56,017 bases of DNA. It comes from UBA1181 sp963619325 (GTDB lineage Bacteria > Bacteroidota > Bacteroidia > Bacteroidales > Paludibacteraceae). Under the pieces are notes generated by a model that ran no database searches, was not told the DNA's origin, and worked only from the letters and a program-made list of their open reading frames with translations. Below are positions 25,398 through 35,800 of the stretch, one piece after another (the stretch's first letter is position 1; every line of letters starts with the position of its first letter). Both the position numbers and the translations under genes were made by a program. The stretch spans positions 1 to 56,017 of the forward strand of contig CAVEVQ010000015.1 in NCBI GenBank assembly GCA_963619325.1. Reading direction: 5' to 3'.

Positions 25398-26174
25398 CTA
25401 ATCGTCTGTCTTTGGCAGGTTGGATAATGCTTCTTGAGCAGACGATATGTTGTTGTTGATGGTGTCTTCCACGACGTGTCCATCTCTCAAGACTATGTTT
25501 CGACTGCTGTATTGCGACAATTCGGGGTTGTGGGTTACGAAGATGATCGTCCTCCCTTTAGCGTGCAATTCTTGAAATAGCACTAATATTTCAAATGAGG
25601 TGCGAGTGTCCAGGTTTCCTGTCGCTTCATCCGCTAAGATGATGACGGGATCGTTCACCAACGCGCGAGCTATGGCGACTCTCTGCTGCTGGCCTCCGGA
25701 CATCTGGTTGGACTTGTGGTTGAGACGCTCTCCCAAGCCGACCATCATCAAGGCCTTCACGGCGCGGTCATGCCGTTCTTGTGCCGACACATTCGGGTTA
25801 TACATCAACGGAAGCTCAACATTCTCAATGGATGTGGTTTTCGCAAGCAGATTGTAGTTTTGAAAAACGAAACCTATCTTGCGGTTGCGAAGCAAGGCAC
25901 GGTCATTTTTGCCCATCGTGCGCACTTCCACTCCGTCCAAGTAATATTCTCCGGAGGTCGGGCTGTCTAAGCAACCTAATGTGTTCAGCAAAGTGGACTT
26001 CCCTGAACCTGATGTTCCCATAATCGTTACGAACTCTCCCTCGTGGATGGCAAACGACACTCCCCTTAATGCGTGTACAACTTCGTCTCCCACAAGGAAG
26101 TTGCGACGAACATCCTTGAGCTCAATGATAACTTTTCGGTTATCGTTGTTATTGTTTTGCTTGTTGTCCTGCAT
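25398..26174 (-). CDS. MacB-type ABC transporter ATP-binding protein
   Basis: 258 residues. Walker A GTSGSGKST, signature MSGGQQQRVAIARAL, Walker B VIILADEATGNLD and the H-loop FVTHN identify the LolD/MacB class of ATPases. It dimerises under the FtsX-type permease and powers the pump. An extra ~30-residue C-terminal tail follows the usual domain end. It sits 12 nt after macA and 21 nt before the permease. Confidence 0.93.
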   Translation of the reverse strand: MQDNKQNNNNDNRKVIIELKDVRRNFLVGDEVVHALRGVSFAIHEGEFVTIMGTSGSGKSTLLNTLGCLDSPTSGEYYLDGVEVRTMGKNDRALLRNRKIGFVFQNYNLLAKTTSIENVELPLMYNPNVSAQERHDRAVKALMMVGLGERLNHKSNQMSGGQQQRVAIARALVNDPVIILADEATGNLDTRTSFEILVLFQELHAKGRTIIFVTHNPELSQYSSRNIVLRDGHVVEDTINNNISSAQEALSNLPKTDD

Positions 26175-26186
26175 GAAAGTGCGTTT

Positions 26187-27383
26187 TTATTTGTTTCTCT
26201 TTTTGTTTTGTCCAGGACGCTTTGGCATAAACGGACTTTGCCCCCCGTCTTCTTGCTTTATTTCGGATGCATCCAACGACTCTGTCTCAACAGATGAAAC
26301 AATGACGCGTTCGCCAATGTTCACACCAGAAAGTACTTGTGTGCGTGTTCCATTGTTGACTCCTGCTACGATAGCTCTCTCCTCGGCGATAGAGTCTTGT
26401 ACAACTACCCAAACAGATTGCTTGGCAGGTTCTTGCAAAGGTTTCACCACCATTTTTGGAGGCAATAATTGTTCTTCCATTTTGAAACGCAATGCTTTGG
26501 TTGGCACTGTGATGACGCTGTCCAATTTCAACGTATAGATGGAGATATTGGCGGTAAGACCTGGTTTTAGTTTCAAGTCGGGGTTTTTAGCGTCCACAAT
26601 CACTTCATAGGTTACAACGTTAGACGTTGTAGTGGCTTGCAATCTCACCTGCCGCACTGTCCCCCTGAATTGGTCGTTAGGGTAGGCATCGACGGTGAAG
26701 ACAACTTCTTGCCCCTCTTTCACTTCGCCTATGTCGGCCTCGTCGATATTGGCTACGACCTCCATGTCCTCCAAGTTTTCTGCGATTTGAAACAATGTCG
26801 GGGTGGTCATGGTCGCGGTTACGGTTTGTCCTTCTTCAACCTCTACTGAGATGACAACACCATCGATAGGACAATAGATAGTAGCGTATCCTAAGTTGGT
26901 AGTGGCTTTTTCAACTTCATATTTGCTTTTTGTGACGGAGTTCTTGGCGCGAATGTATTGATATTCAACCTCTTCAAATTCAGAATCGCTGATTAAACTC
27001 TTGTCATGAAGTGCCTTGTTCCTATTGTATACTTTCTCGTAATATTTGAATTCGTTCAAGGCAATCTCGTAGTCTGTCTTGGCAGCGTTCAGTGTTGAGG
27101 TCAAGGTGGACCGGTCTAGTTCGGCCAATAGCTGACCTTTCTTCACTCGATCGTTATAGTCAACATATAATTTCTTTACTGTACCAGATACCTGTGTGCC
27201 GACTTCAACTTCGGTGACCGGGTCTACTGTGCCTGTGGCTGTCACACTATTGGTGAGTGAGCCATACTCCACAGCCTCCGTGTCGACAATTGTTTGTGGA
27301 GGATCTTTCTTTACAATAAGAAAGAAAATTGCGATGATGGCAACAACGACCAAGACAACAATCAAAATGATCTTATTCTTCAT
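26187..27383 (-). CDS. Periplasmic adaptor (MacA/HlyD family)
   Basis: 398 residues. N-terminal membrane anchor (~4-24), biotinyl-lipoyl-like and beta-barrel domains around a long coiled-coil hairpin (~95-165), and the motif VDYNDRVKKGQLLAELD. The C-terminal membrane-proximal domain is followed by a Lys/Arg/Pro-rich tail. It links the MacB-type ABC transporter to an outer-membrane channel. First gene of the operon, preceded by a terminator for the genes upstream and a -7 element. Confidence 0.92.
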   Translation of the reverse strand: MKNKIILIVVLVVVAIIAIFFLIVKKDPPQTIVDTEAVEYGSLTNSVTATGTVDPVTEVEVGTQVSGTVKKLYVDYNDRVKKGQLLAELDRSTLTSTLNAAKTDYEIALNEFKYYEKVYNRNKALHDKSLISDSEFEEVEYQYIRAKNSVTKSKYEVEKATTNLGYATIYCPIDGVVISVEVEEGQTVTATMTTPTLFQIAENLEDMEVVANIDEADIGEVKEGQEVVFTVDAYPNDQFRGTVRQVRLQATTTSNVVTYEVIVDAKNPDLKLKPGLTANISIYTLKLDSVITVPTKALRFKMEEQLLPPKMVVKPLQEPAKQSVWVVVQDSIAEERAIVAGVNNGTRTQVLSGVNIGERVIVSSVETESLDASEIKQEDGGQSPFMPKRPGQNKKRNK

Positions 27384-27451
27384 ACTTTCTAATTAAAGTT
27401 TTTTTCCTGTACTCATTGTGTTTGATTCGCTATAGAGCGGAACAACCAACG

Positions 27452-27459
27452 CAAAAATA
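27452..27459 (-). promoter_or_regulatory. -7 element of macA operon
   Basis: Minus strand TATTTTTG, a full match to TAnnTTTG, about 69 nt before the macA ATG. It overlaps the foot of the upstream terminator hairpin. Confidence 0.45.
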
Positions 27460-27490
27460 ATAGTGCGAATTTCTGAAACTCGCACTATTA
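27458..27490 (-). terminator. Terminator after the HAD gene
   Basis: 11-bp stem TAATAGTGCGA / TCGCACTATTA (27458-27468 with 27480-27490), with an inner TTT-CTG-AAA extension. On the minus strand a TTTTTG run follows. It separates the HAD unit from macA. Confidence 0.8.
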
Positions 27491-27559
27491 GACTAAGAAT
27501 AATTATTTATATACAATCCCATAATAAGGGAAAGTGTGGTCTCTTTATCCTAATTTTCG

Positions 27560-28186
27560 TTATTTGTGTCTACATATCTCTTCTTCAACGGCAGAAATCC
27601 AGTTTTCTCCGTTTTTAGGTTGATAGGTGGCGAATCCTAATGCTTTGCCACTTTTGATGTTTTCTGTTCCATCGTCGATATAGAGTGTCTCTTCAGCCTT
27701 AATACCTGCATCTGACAGTACGTAATTAAAAATGTCGTGTCCCGGTTTCGTCATTTTGACAAGATAGGAGATATACATCTTGTCAAAATAGTGGTGCAGA
27801 GGTAACTTGTCTGAGGAAAAGTTTTCTGTTTCTGCCCACTCGAAAATGTACGGATTCAGATTGCTTAGCAGATAGAATTTGTAGTTTTGGCGGTTCTTCT
27901 CAATCCAATGCAGTTTCTCCAAATTTACTCCTTTGATGATGGCTTTCCATGCGGCGTCAATATCTTCGTCGGATACATGCTTGCCAATTTCTTCTCTGAT
28001 TTTGTCATTGAATTGGGTGCGAGTGTATTCTCCATTTTCAATGCCATAGAAGAACCCGTTTTGGCAGTAGAGATTCAAATAATCGGATATGTTTTCTAAT
28101 CCCAAAGCACGAAAACTGTCGCACGACGCCTGCAAATCACAGTCTATCAAAACACCACCTAAGTCAAGTAAGATATTCTTTATCAT
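27560..28186 (-). CDS. HAD-family hydrolase (YihX-like)
   Basis: 208 residues. HAD motif I LLDLGGVLID with nucleophile Asp8 (the DLG form is typical of YihX-like HAD-IA enzymes), motif II LLSNLNP, motif III Lys in MTKPG, and motif IV LYIDDG. The cap domain lies between motifs I and II. Probably a sugar-phosphate phosphatase, e.g. acting on glucose 1-phosphate; the substrate is not provable from sequence. It is 48 nt after the unknown gene at 28235 and ends before a terminator. Confidence 0.85.
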   Translation of the reverse strand: MIKNILLDLGGVLIDCDLQASCDSFRALGLENISDYLNLYCQNGFFYGIENGEYTRTQFNDKIREEIGKHVSDEDIDAAWKAIIKGVNLEKLHWIEKNRQNYKFYLLSNLNPYIFEWAETENFSSDKLPLHHYFDKMYISYLVKMTKPGHDIFNYVLSDAGIKAEETLYIDDGTENIKSGKALGFATYQPKNGENWISAVEEEICRHK

Positions 28187-28234
28187 ATATTTTATTCTCG
28201 GATTTTTACACTTGTTTTTTTATAATTCCTCATA

Positions 28235-28825
28235 TTAAGGTTGAGTCTCCTCGTAGTAAAGACCAAACAGATCAAATTTCCTTGCTTCTTCTTTGTCCCC
28301 GACAAACAGCATGTTAGGTTCAATTTGGTCGGGCAACTGCTTTAGAAATGAAAGAATGTCAAGTCTGGCTCCAACTCTCTTCTTTTCGGATAATTGAGAT
28401 AACTCATAGTAGAAAAGATATTCGTAGAGAGAGCCATTTTCTGTTTTTCCACATAATTTCTCTTCAGAGAGGGGGGCGATGAGGCGTTCTCCCTGACTTT
28501 CAAAGCCGGCATAGAGCGTGTTTGTGCTTTCTCTATTGTTGGAAATGTATACTTGCACATAAAACGAAATCGGCAACGCTTTATCTTTCAAGTCGGAGTA
28601 AAGCGTCGCAGATACGATAGGAGTGAAGTTGATTTTGCACTTCTCAATGCCCGCCACCTCGATAGGGGTTGTTTTGGCTACTACGATGTTGCGGTTATAT
28701 GACAGATTCCCTAAGTTTCTGTAGAGGAAGAGAGAGACGCATACGACCGCAACTACGATGATGGCTGTGTATATGATGTATCGTTTCCTCACGAGAACCT
28801 CCTTATTATATTGTTGAAAAATCAC
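28235..28825 (-). CDS. Hypothetical membrane-anchored protein
   Basis: 196 residues, no family recognised. One N-terminal membrane segment (about 17-34), then an apparently periplasmic or extracytoplasmic domain of ~160 residues with beta-rich character. The start is GTG 28825, which overlaps the pyrD stop by four bases (GTGA), so it looks translationally coupled to pyrD. No lipobox Cys. A later GTG at about residue 12 is an alternative start. Nothing suggests a role in pyrimidine synthesis beyond position. Confidence 0.65.
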   Translation of the reverse strand: MIFQQYNKEVLVRKRYIIYTAIIVVAVVCVSLFLYRNLGNLSYNRNIVVAKTTPIEVAGIEKCKINFTPIVSATLYSDLKDKALPISFYVQVYISNNRESTNTLYAGFESQGERLIAPLSEEKLCGKTENGSLYEYLFYYELSQLSEKKRVGARLDILSFLKQLPDQIEPNMLFVGDKEEARKFDLFGLYYEETQP

Positions 28826-29733
28826 ACTTTCAATGCACCGATAATCTCTTTGACAGATTGGCAGCCGTGACGTTCCAAATAGTCGTTGATGCCCTCTGCC
28901 ACTTTCATGGTGATGCTTGGGTCGATGAAATTGGCAGTGCCTATTTCAATGGCGGTTGCTCCTGCAAGGAAGAACTCAATGGCGTCGGTTGCGTTCATAA
29001 TCCCTCCTAATCCCACAACTGGAATTTTCACGGCTTTTGCCACCTGCCAAACCATTCTCAAGGCAACTGGCTTGACGCAAGGACCTGAGAGTCCGCCTGT
29101 TACGGTAGACAACAGCGGTCTCATCTTCTCGGCATCGATAGCCATTCCCATTAAAGTATTGATGAGAGAAACGCTATCTGCTCCGCTTGCCTCGGCAGCC
29201 TGCGCTATCTCGGCAATGTTGGTTACATTAGGAGACAGCTTGACAATCAAGGTTTTGCTGTATGCTTTTCTAACGGCAGACACAATACTTTCAACTCCTG
29301 AGCAGGTTGTCCCGAAAGCCATTCCTCCTTGTTTCACGTTTGGACATGAGATGTTCAGCTCTATGGCAGGAATCTTCTCTAACTCGCTTATTTTGGCTGT
29401 CGTCTCAATGTAGTCTTCTATGCTTGCTCCGGAAACATTAACTATCATGTTGGTCTGATAGTTCTTGATTTCTGGATAGATATGTTCAATGAAATAGTCG
29501 ACTCCCTTGTTCTGCAAGCCTACGCAGTTGAGCATGCCCGAGGGGGTCTCTGTCATGCGAGGGTAGGGGTTGCCTTCTCGGTGATTCAGCGTCGTGCCTT
29601 TGACAATGACACCGCCGATTTTGCTTAAATCGATGAAGTCTTTGTATTCTGTTCCGTACCCGAATGTTCCTGATGCAGTCATAACAGGATTCTTCAACTG
29701 CAAATTTCCTATGTTGACGCTTAAATCTGCCAT
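28822..29733 (-). CDS. pyrD: Dihydroorotate dehydrogenase, catalytic subunit (class 1B)
   Basis: 303 residues, FMN-containing TIM barrel. NPVMTASGTFGYG and ELNISCPNVKQGG (with the catalytic Cys of class 1 enzymes) are present. The neighbouring PyrK marks class 1B, which passes electrons to NAD+. It oxidises dihydroorotate to orotate in pyrimidine synthesis. The start lies inside the last codons of pyrK (13-nt overlap), as expected for subunits of one complex. Confidence 0.94.
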   Translation of the reverse strand: MADLSVNIGNLQLKNPVMTASGTFGYGTEYKDFIDLSKIGGVIVKGTTLNHREGNPYPRMTETPSGMLNCVGLQNKGVDYFIEHIYPEIKNYQTNMIVNVSGASIEDYIETTAKISELEKIPAIELNISCPNVKQGGMAFGTTCSGVESIVSAVRKAYSKTLIVKLSPNVTNIAEIAQAAEASGADSVSLINTLMGMAIDAEKMRPLLSTVTGGLSGPCVKPVALRMVWQVAKAVKIPVVGLGGIMNATDAIEFFLAGATAIEIGTANFIDPSITMKVAEGINDYLERHGCQSVKEIIGALKV

Positions 29734-30497
29734 GTCAAGTCTTTTATGTTAAATACTGGTCCGTCTGAACATACACATTTGTGTCCGGCCTTGGTCTCTG
29801 TCACACAACAGAGGCAGGCTCCTAACCCGCATGCCATCTTGTTTTCTAACGAAACCTCGCAGTCTATGTTGTTTGCAGCGGCGAAGGATGCCACCGCCTT
29901 CATCATCGGCGTCGGTCCGCAGGTGTAAATCTTATCAAAATGTTCTTGAGACAATACGGAGTGGTTGGTTACGAAGCCTTTCTCTCCGACAGTTCCATCC
30001 TCTGTCGTGATAAGTACGCGCCCTGCCTGCTGATAGTCGGCGAGGTTGATGAGGTCTTTGGCTGACCTTGCTCCTAAAAGAAAGGTTGGCTCATGGCCTT
30101 GCGCTTTCAACTGCGTTCCTAATAGCAACAAAGGGGCGATGCCGACACCTCCGCCTACGAGCAAGAGGTTCTTTTGCTTCTCAAGAGGTTCGGAAAATCC
30201 ATTGCCTAACGGAAGAACGATGTTCACCTTCTCACCTTTATTCACTTCTGCCAGTTGCTTCGTTCCATCTCCAACTAATTGAATGAGAAGCCACAATTCG
30301 TTTTTTTCTCTGTCTATAAAGTGGATGGAGATTGGACGACGCAGAAATGTTTTCTGCGAATGGTCAACCTTGACCTCGACAAACTGCCCCGGACGTACCT
30401 CAGGCAAGGGAGATTCGTCAGTCAGTTTCATCAAAATATGCTTGTCGCCTAAACGATCGTTCGAGACGACACTCATGTTTAAAATGTATTTCTTCAT
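29721..30497 (-). CDS. pyrK: Dihydroorotate dehydrogenase electron-transfer subunit
   Basis: 258 residues. FAD-binding ferredoxin-reductase fold (FLRRPISIHF near residue 52; GGGVGIAPLL for NAD) and a C-terminal [2Fe-2S] motif with Cys223, Cys228, Cys231 and Cys241/243. It takes electrons from PyrD through the cluster and FAD to NAD+. First gene of the pyrK-pyrD pair. Confidence 0.94.
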   Translation of the reverse strand: MKKYILNMSVVSNDRLGDKHILMKLTDESPLPEVRPGQFVEVKVDHSQKTFLRRPISIHFIDREKNELWLLIQLVGDGTKQLAEVNKGEKVNIVLPLGNGFSEPLEKQKNLLLVGGGVGIAPLLLLGTQLKAQGHEPTFLLGARSAKDLINLADYQQAGRVLITTEDGTVGEKGFVTNHSVLSQEHFDKIYTCGPTPMMKAVASFAAANNIDCEVSLENKMACGLGACLCCVTETKAGHKCVCSDGPVFNIKDLTWQI

Positions 30498-30522
30498 TGC
30501 TGCCTATTTACGCTTCTTCCTA

Positions 30523-30530
30523 CAAAAATA
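30523..30530 (-). promoter_or_regulatory. -7 element of pyrK
   Basis: Minus strand TATTTTTG, a full match to TAnnTTTG, 26 nt before the pyrK ATG. No clear -33. Confidence 0.45.
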
Positions 30531-30601
30531 CGTTTTTAGAATCTATTTTTCATAAGAACTCTTTCGTATATTCTCAAAAACAAAATTATGTTTGCGTTTT
30601 T

Positions 30602-31093
30602 CTATGTTGTCAGCACTAATTCGTAATAGTCTAATCCTAACCAACGTTCAAATTTCCAACCAACTTCTTCGAAATGTGCCACTTTTTTGAATCCGTATTT
30701 TAGATGAAATTTGGCACTGTTTATGTTCTCTTCGGTAACGCCCGCCACGAGTGCGTGATAGCCAAGTGCCTTCAACCTTTTGAATAATTCGGTGTAGAGT
30801 AATGTGCCTACTCCGTGTCCTAAGCAGTTTTGATCCAGATAGATAGACACTTCGCAAGTGTGAAGGAAGGCAGCCCTTGGTCTCCATGTGTGGGCATAGC
30901 AATAACCGATGATTTTCCCATTCTCGTTTTCATAGACAAGGTAGGGGTACTTGACAATTGTCTCCTCTATACGTTTTTTCATCTCCTCAGCCGTAATGGC
31001 GGTGTATTCAAACGTATAGGTAGTGCCGATGATATACGGATTGTATATGTCGGCAAGGTCTTTAGCGTCTTCCAATCTTGCATCTCTGATCAT
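30602..31093 (-). CDS. GNAT N-acetyltransferase (phosphinothricin-type)
   Basis: 163 residues. GNAT fold with the acetyl-CoA loop region QNCLGHGVGTLLYTELF and the C-terminal GFKKVAHFEEVGWKF typical of the PAT/YncA (phosphinothricin or methionine-sulfoximine) branch. It acetylates a small amine, often an amino-acid analogue; the substrate is unknown. It follows the GNAT-nitrilase gene by 10 nt in the same direction. Confidence 0.88.
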   Translation of the reverse strand: MIRDARLEDAKDLADIYNPYIIGTTYTFEYTAITAEEMKKRIEETIVKYPYLVYENENGKIIGYCYAHTWRPRAAFLHTCEVSIYLDQNCLGHGVGTLLYTELFKRLKALGYHALVAGVTEENINSAKFHLKYGFKKVAHFEEVGWKFERWLGLDYYELVLTT

Positions 31094-31103
31094 GGTGGAA
31101 TAT

Positions 31104-32699
31104 TTATTTCGTTTCAGATGTTTCTTCTTCTTTGTCAGTTCTTGCTATGTGTGCTTTTTTGAGCTTTACCTCGTAGAGGTCTGAACGTCTGTCGCTTAGA
31201 TTGTGTACACTTCCATAGGTGTGTAACTCGTTCAAGAGGTCAAGGTCGACATCCGATACGAGAATCATCTCTGTGTTAGGAGTTGCCTCGGCTCTTTTCC
31301 CGTCTGTTGGAAAGGCGAAATCACAAGGGGTGAAGACGCCAGATTGGGCGTACTGGATATCCATGTTATGCACTCTTGGCAGGTTGCCGACACTGCCTGC
31401 GATGACTACGAAACATTCGTTTTCAATGGCTCTTGAGTGGGCGCATACACGCACGCGGGAGTAGGCGTTTTGTGTGTCGGTAAGGAATGGAACGAAGAGG
31501 ATTTGCATGCCTTGGTTGGCCATGATTCTTGAAAGCTCGGGAAACTCGACGTCGTAGCATATTTGGATGCCGATTCTTGCGCAGTCTGTGTCGAAGGTGC
31601 GAACACTCTTACCCCCCGTCAGACCCCAACTCTTTACCTCGTCGGGAGTGACGTGTATTTTCTCGTACATCTCGTATGACCCGTCACGACGCACAAGGAA
31701 GCCCACGTTGTAGAGGTTTCCATCTTCTTTCATGTAAGGCATGCTTCCCGTGATGATGTTGATGTTGTAGCTGATTGCTAATTGTACGAATCGGTCGCGT
31801 ATCTGCTCTGTGTATTGGGCCAACCCCCGGATGCTCTGTGCTTCGCCTAAGTGGTTGAATTGAGCCATCAGCGGTGCATTGAAATATTCGGGGAAAAGGA
31901 TAAAGTCGCTCTTATAGTCGGACACGGCATCCACAAAAAACTCCACTTGCTCGAACACGTCATCTAAACTCTCGTAGGGCCTCATTTGCCATTGCACAAG
32001 GCCCACCCGGACTGTCGTTTTCTTGTCTACATAGCCCTGTTTAGGTGGTTGATAGTAGATGTTGTCCCATTGTAGCAATGTTGCGCAGTGTTTCGACTCC
32101 TCATCGTTGGGCAGGTAATTGCGCATGACGCGACGCACGTGGAAATCGTTCGAGAGTTGGAAGGTCAACACAGGGTCGTATATTTTGCGTAAGCGCACCC
32201 TTTCGATGTACTCTTTGGGCTTCAGCGTGTCAGCGTATTTATGGTAGTTGGGAATACGCCCTCCGAACATAATCGCCTTGAGGTTCAGTTGTTCGCAGAG
32301 TTCCTTTCGATACTCATACATACGTCGAGCCAAGCGCAGTCCGCGATAGTCGGGGTGGATGAACACTTCTATTCCGTAAAGAATGTTGCCTTTGGGGTTG
32401 TGTGTGTTGAACGTCTCGTGCCCTGTAACCTCGTCGTATGTGTGGTCATCTTTCACCATGTCATAGTCGACGATGATGGATAGGGCGCATCCCACGATTT
32501 TCTCTCCATTGATGACGGTGACGACTTGCCCCTCAGGAAATATTCGTATCAAGGTCTTTATTTGGTCTAATGTCCAAAAAACGTCAGAACCTCCATAGAT
32601 ACGAGTGAAAGACTGTACCAACTGCCCGTAGTCCTCAATTTGAAGGTTGCGGACCTCCACTTTATTGATTTTTTGTTCGTCTTTTTTATCTGGATTCAT
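31104..32699 (-). CDS. GNAT-nitrilase fusion (carbon-nitrogen hydrolase)
   Basis: 531 residues from ATG 32699. N-terminal GNAT domain (~15-200; HPDYRGLRLARRMYEYR is the acetyl-CoA loop), then a nitrilase-family domain (~225-515) with the catalytic triad Glu in FPEYF, Lys in YEKIHVTP and Cys in ICYDVEFPE. All triad residues are intact. Such fusions are widespread, and I know no established substrate. Likely an amidase coupled to an acyltransfer step. Possible operon with the second acetyltransferase gene 10 nt downstream. Confidence 0.9.
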   Translation of the reverse strand: MNPDKKDEQKINKVEVRNLQIEDYGQLVQSFTRIYGGSDVFWTLDQIKTLIRIFPEGQVVTVINGEKIVGCALSIIVDYDMVKDDHTYDEVTGHETFNTHNPKGNILYGIEVFIHPDYRGLRLARRMYEYRKELCEQLNLKAIMFGGRIPNYHKYADTLKPKEYIERVRLRKIYDPVLTFQLSNDFHVRRVMRNYLPNDEESKHCATLLQWDNIYYQPPKQGYVDKKTTVRVGLVQWQMRPYESLDDVFEQVEFFVDAVSDYKSDFILFPEYFNAPLMAQFNHLGEAQSIRGLAQYTEQIRDRFVQLAISYNINIITGSMPYMKEDGNLYNVGFLVRRDGSYEMYEKIHVTPDEVKSWGLTGGKSVRTFDTDCARIGIQICYDVEFPELSRIMANQGMQILFVPFLTDTQNAYSRVRVCAHSRAIENECFVVIAGSVGNLPRVHNMDIQYAQSGVFTPCDFAFPTDGKRAEATPNTEMILVSDVDLDLLNELHTYGSVHNLSDRRSDLYEVKLKKAHIARTDKEEETSETK

Positions 32700-32844
32700 A
32701 ATCAAAACAAGAATTTTTCTTTACGCTAAATTAAATGTAATATTTTTCTTGAAGTAGAAAAAACGGACTTTTTCGGTGGTTTTGGCTTCTAATTTTTGCT
32801 TTATGTTTATTATTTCATACATTGCAAGTTAAGATTGTTTTATC

Positions 32845-35800
32845 ATGGAAAACTCGGAGAAGATAGTCATAAAGGGAATGTATTGCCCTATTTTTCGTAG
32901 GTGCTTTGTCTTGATTGCAATGTGTCTTTGTTGCAATTTGGGTCTCTTTGCAGAAAAATATGAGCAATTCACGCAATACACTACGGAGGATGGTTTGTCT
33001 TCAGATTTGGTGAGGCGGATTCGCCAAGATGACAGTGGACATTTGTGGATAACTTCTGATGATGGAGTGACCGTCTTTGATGGAGACTTGTTCAAGCGTT
33101 ATAACATTGAATCATATCCCTCATTGCGGCGAAACGACCTGTCGCATATCCATGCTTGCTCTAATGGTATGGTTTTTTTGGGTGGTGCGCAGGGTGTTTT
33201 GGTTCGCTATAATCCAGAAAAGGATTTGTTTGAAGATTATTCTCCAACAGAATTCAAAGAGTCTTATTATAAACCTATTGAGGATTTCTCCGAGACTCGT
33301 TCGGGAACGGACGTCGTACTGACGTCTGGAGGTGTTTATTTCTTGAATGAACAAGAGAAATGTTTTGAGATGAAGTCTCCTTTGTCTGATTCTCTTCGGT
33401 CTGTTTACACGTTGTCTCTTTATGAAGATTTGAAAGGGCGTTTTTGGGTGGGTTCTTTTAACGTGCTTTACATATACGACAAAGAGGGAACGCTTGTCAG
33501 GAAATATGATTTGGCATACGGAGACGCTTCTATATTCTCGTCGAAGGTGATTCCCATATCCGATTCTTTAATCTATGTCTCTTGCTTTTCTGATATTCTA
33601 TACGAGTTTTCTATAAAAGAGGACGGAAGCATTGATGATCCTGTTCTACTTCGTTTGCCATTTTCCAATTTGAATGATGTGTTGTATGACGATCATGGTC
33701 ATTTCTGGTACACTACGGACGGCTATGGATTGTGGTATTCTGAGGGAAAACCTTCTGAGCATGCGTTTTATGAACGTGTTTTGCCTTCAAACAATGATGC
33801 TGAGATAATGCAAAAACTCTATTGTATTATGCAGGCAAAGGACGGAACAATATGGATTGGCTCACAAAGTGCGGGACTTTGGAGCATGACGCCTTATAAG
33901 AGTAGTTGCGTGCAATTGTCGACGGATTTTCAATTTCCAAGACGAGATATTTCGGATTTTTGCGAGGATGAGAATGGAAATATCTACTTGACGAGTGATG
34001 GTGGAGGCGTTTATCTTTTGTCGTCTGACTTTTTAGAATATCAATACATAGGAGAGAACAATGGATTAAAAAACAAAAACGTACTGTCTATCCAACGGTC
34101 TTCGGATGGTCATTTCTGGCTCTCTTCTTGGGGGGGCGGTGTAATGGAGTATAATCCGCAGACGAAGAAATTTCGTCAGGAACGATTTTATGGGTTAAAT
34201 TCAAATTTGAGCTGTTTCTTGCACGTCGCAGTGATGCAGAATGATGAAATTTGGGTATGCACGGGAGGAGATGGTGTTTATTGGCGGGATATATATGGAA
34301 AGTGGAGTCGATATGTTTTGCAATTCTCTGAGAATGAGTTTGATATGTGGCCGCAAAAGATTATTGAAGGTGCTGGTGAGACACGGTGGATTGCTACATC
34401 ACGTTCTATTTGGCGTGTGAAAGGGGAACAAAGAACGCCTCTTTTGCCTGATTTTTCACGGGAGAGTAGTGATAATCCATTGGTTATTAACGATTTGGAA
34501 TTAGGGGAAAATGGTTGCGTCTATGCTGCGACGAACCTCGGAATTTTGAAAATCTCCGCAGATGGAGAAAAAATTGACACGATAAACTTTATACCCAAAG
34601 GAAGCTATTTTTCTGTTTGTATGGATGGAAATGGAAATCTTCGGGCTTGTGGGGATGTCGGATTGCTTTTTGTCGACAACCGACAGAAAACTTTCAAATC
34701 GTATAATCAACGACAGAGAACTTTTGGGAATTTCCATCGCCATAGTTCGTATCTGTTGAGAGATGGTCGTGTTCTATGGGGAACAAAAACAGGATTTATC
34801 CTGCAAAACGAGATGACTGACGACATTCAGAAGGTGGACTATCTTGAGTTCGCAAACATCAAGGTGGGTGGTTTGGATGTAGAGAATAGTCTTGATTATG
34901 TGAACGCACGTTCAGAGGGGCGGTTGAGAAGTGTGAAAGTCCCGCATGATCTCTCTGCCATTGAAGTCTTCGTGGATATGGTGGATTTTGGTGAGATAGA
35001 TGTTGAGCTATACTATATGTTGAAGGGGTTGTCCGATACATGGACACCTCTGCCAGACGACCGAATCATCAAATATTCTTATTTGCCGGACGGAAACTTT
35101 GAATTGAATGTGAAGTTCTTGCGAAATGGAGAAGTGGGACAGACGCTGAAACTCCCGATTACGGTTATGTCGCCGTGGTGGAAACGTTGGTGGGCTATTG
35201 TGCTGTATGTAGCCTTTTTGGCTCTTATAACTGGTAGTTTTTATTATTTGAGGATGAGAACGATGAAAACCCGACAAGCAGAGTTGAAGCGATTGGTGGA
35301 TGAACGAACGAAGGAATTGGATAGTAAGAACGAATTTATTGAGCATCAGAATGGAGAATTGAAGTTGGCTCTGGCAGATAAAGATAGAGTTCTGTCTGTT
35401 ATCGCGCATGATTTGAAAAATCCGATGTTCGCCATTGTTGGAGCATTGGAGGGGTGGCTACGCAAAGAGTCCACTATGCCGACAGAGGAGAGACGAGGTG
35501 TTATTTCAAAGGTTTTGTCCGCCTCTCAGACATTGCAAGAGGAGATGGTACGTTTGTTGGAATGGTCGCGTTCTAAACGGGAACGAATAGACTTTAATCC
35601 ATCAGATGTTGAAATTCAGTCGTGCATAGCCAATATATTCTCGTTGTTTTCAACGATGGTGTCGCAGAAGCATATTTCTTTGGAAAAAGAGGTGAATGTG
35701 GATCATTGCGTTTGGGGTGATAGTCGTATGATGAGTACGATTTTCCGTAATTTCATCAATAATGCGATTAAATTCACTCGAGAGGGGGGTAAGATAATGG

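Noticed and set aside
34130..34136. Run of seven G in HTCS 2
   Set aside because: It codes the Trp-Gly-Gly-Gly of a propeller repeat that the paralogue also has (WGGS). It is in frame and shorter than the tracts of the polysaccharide locus, so it is better explained by protein sequence.
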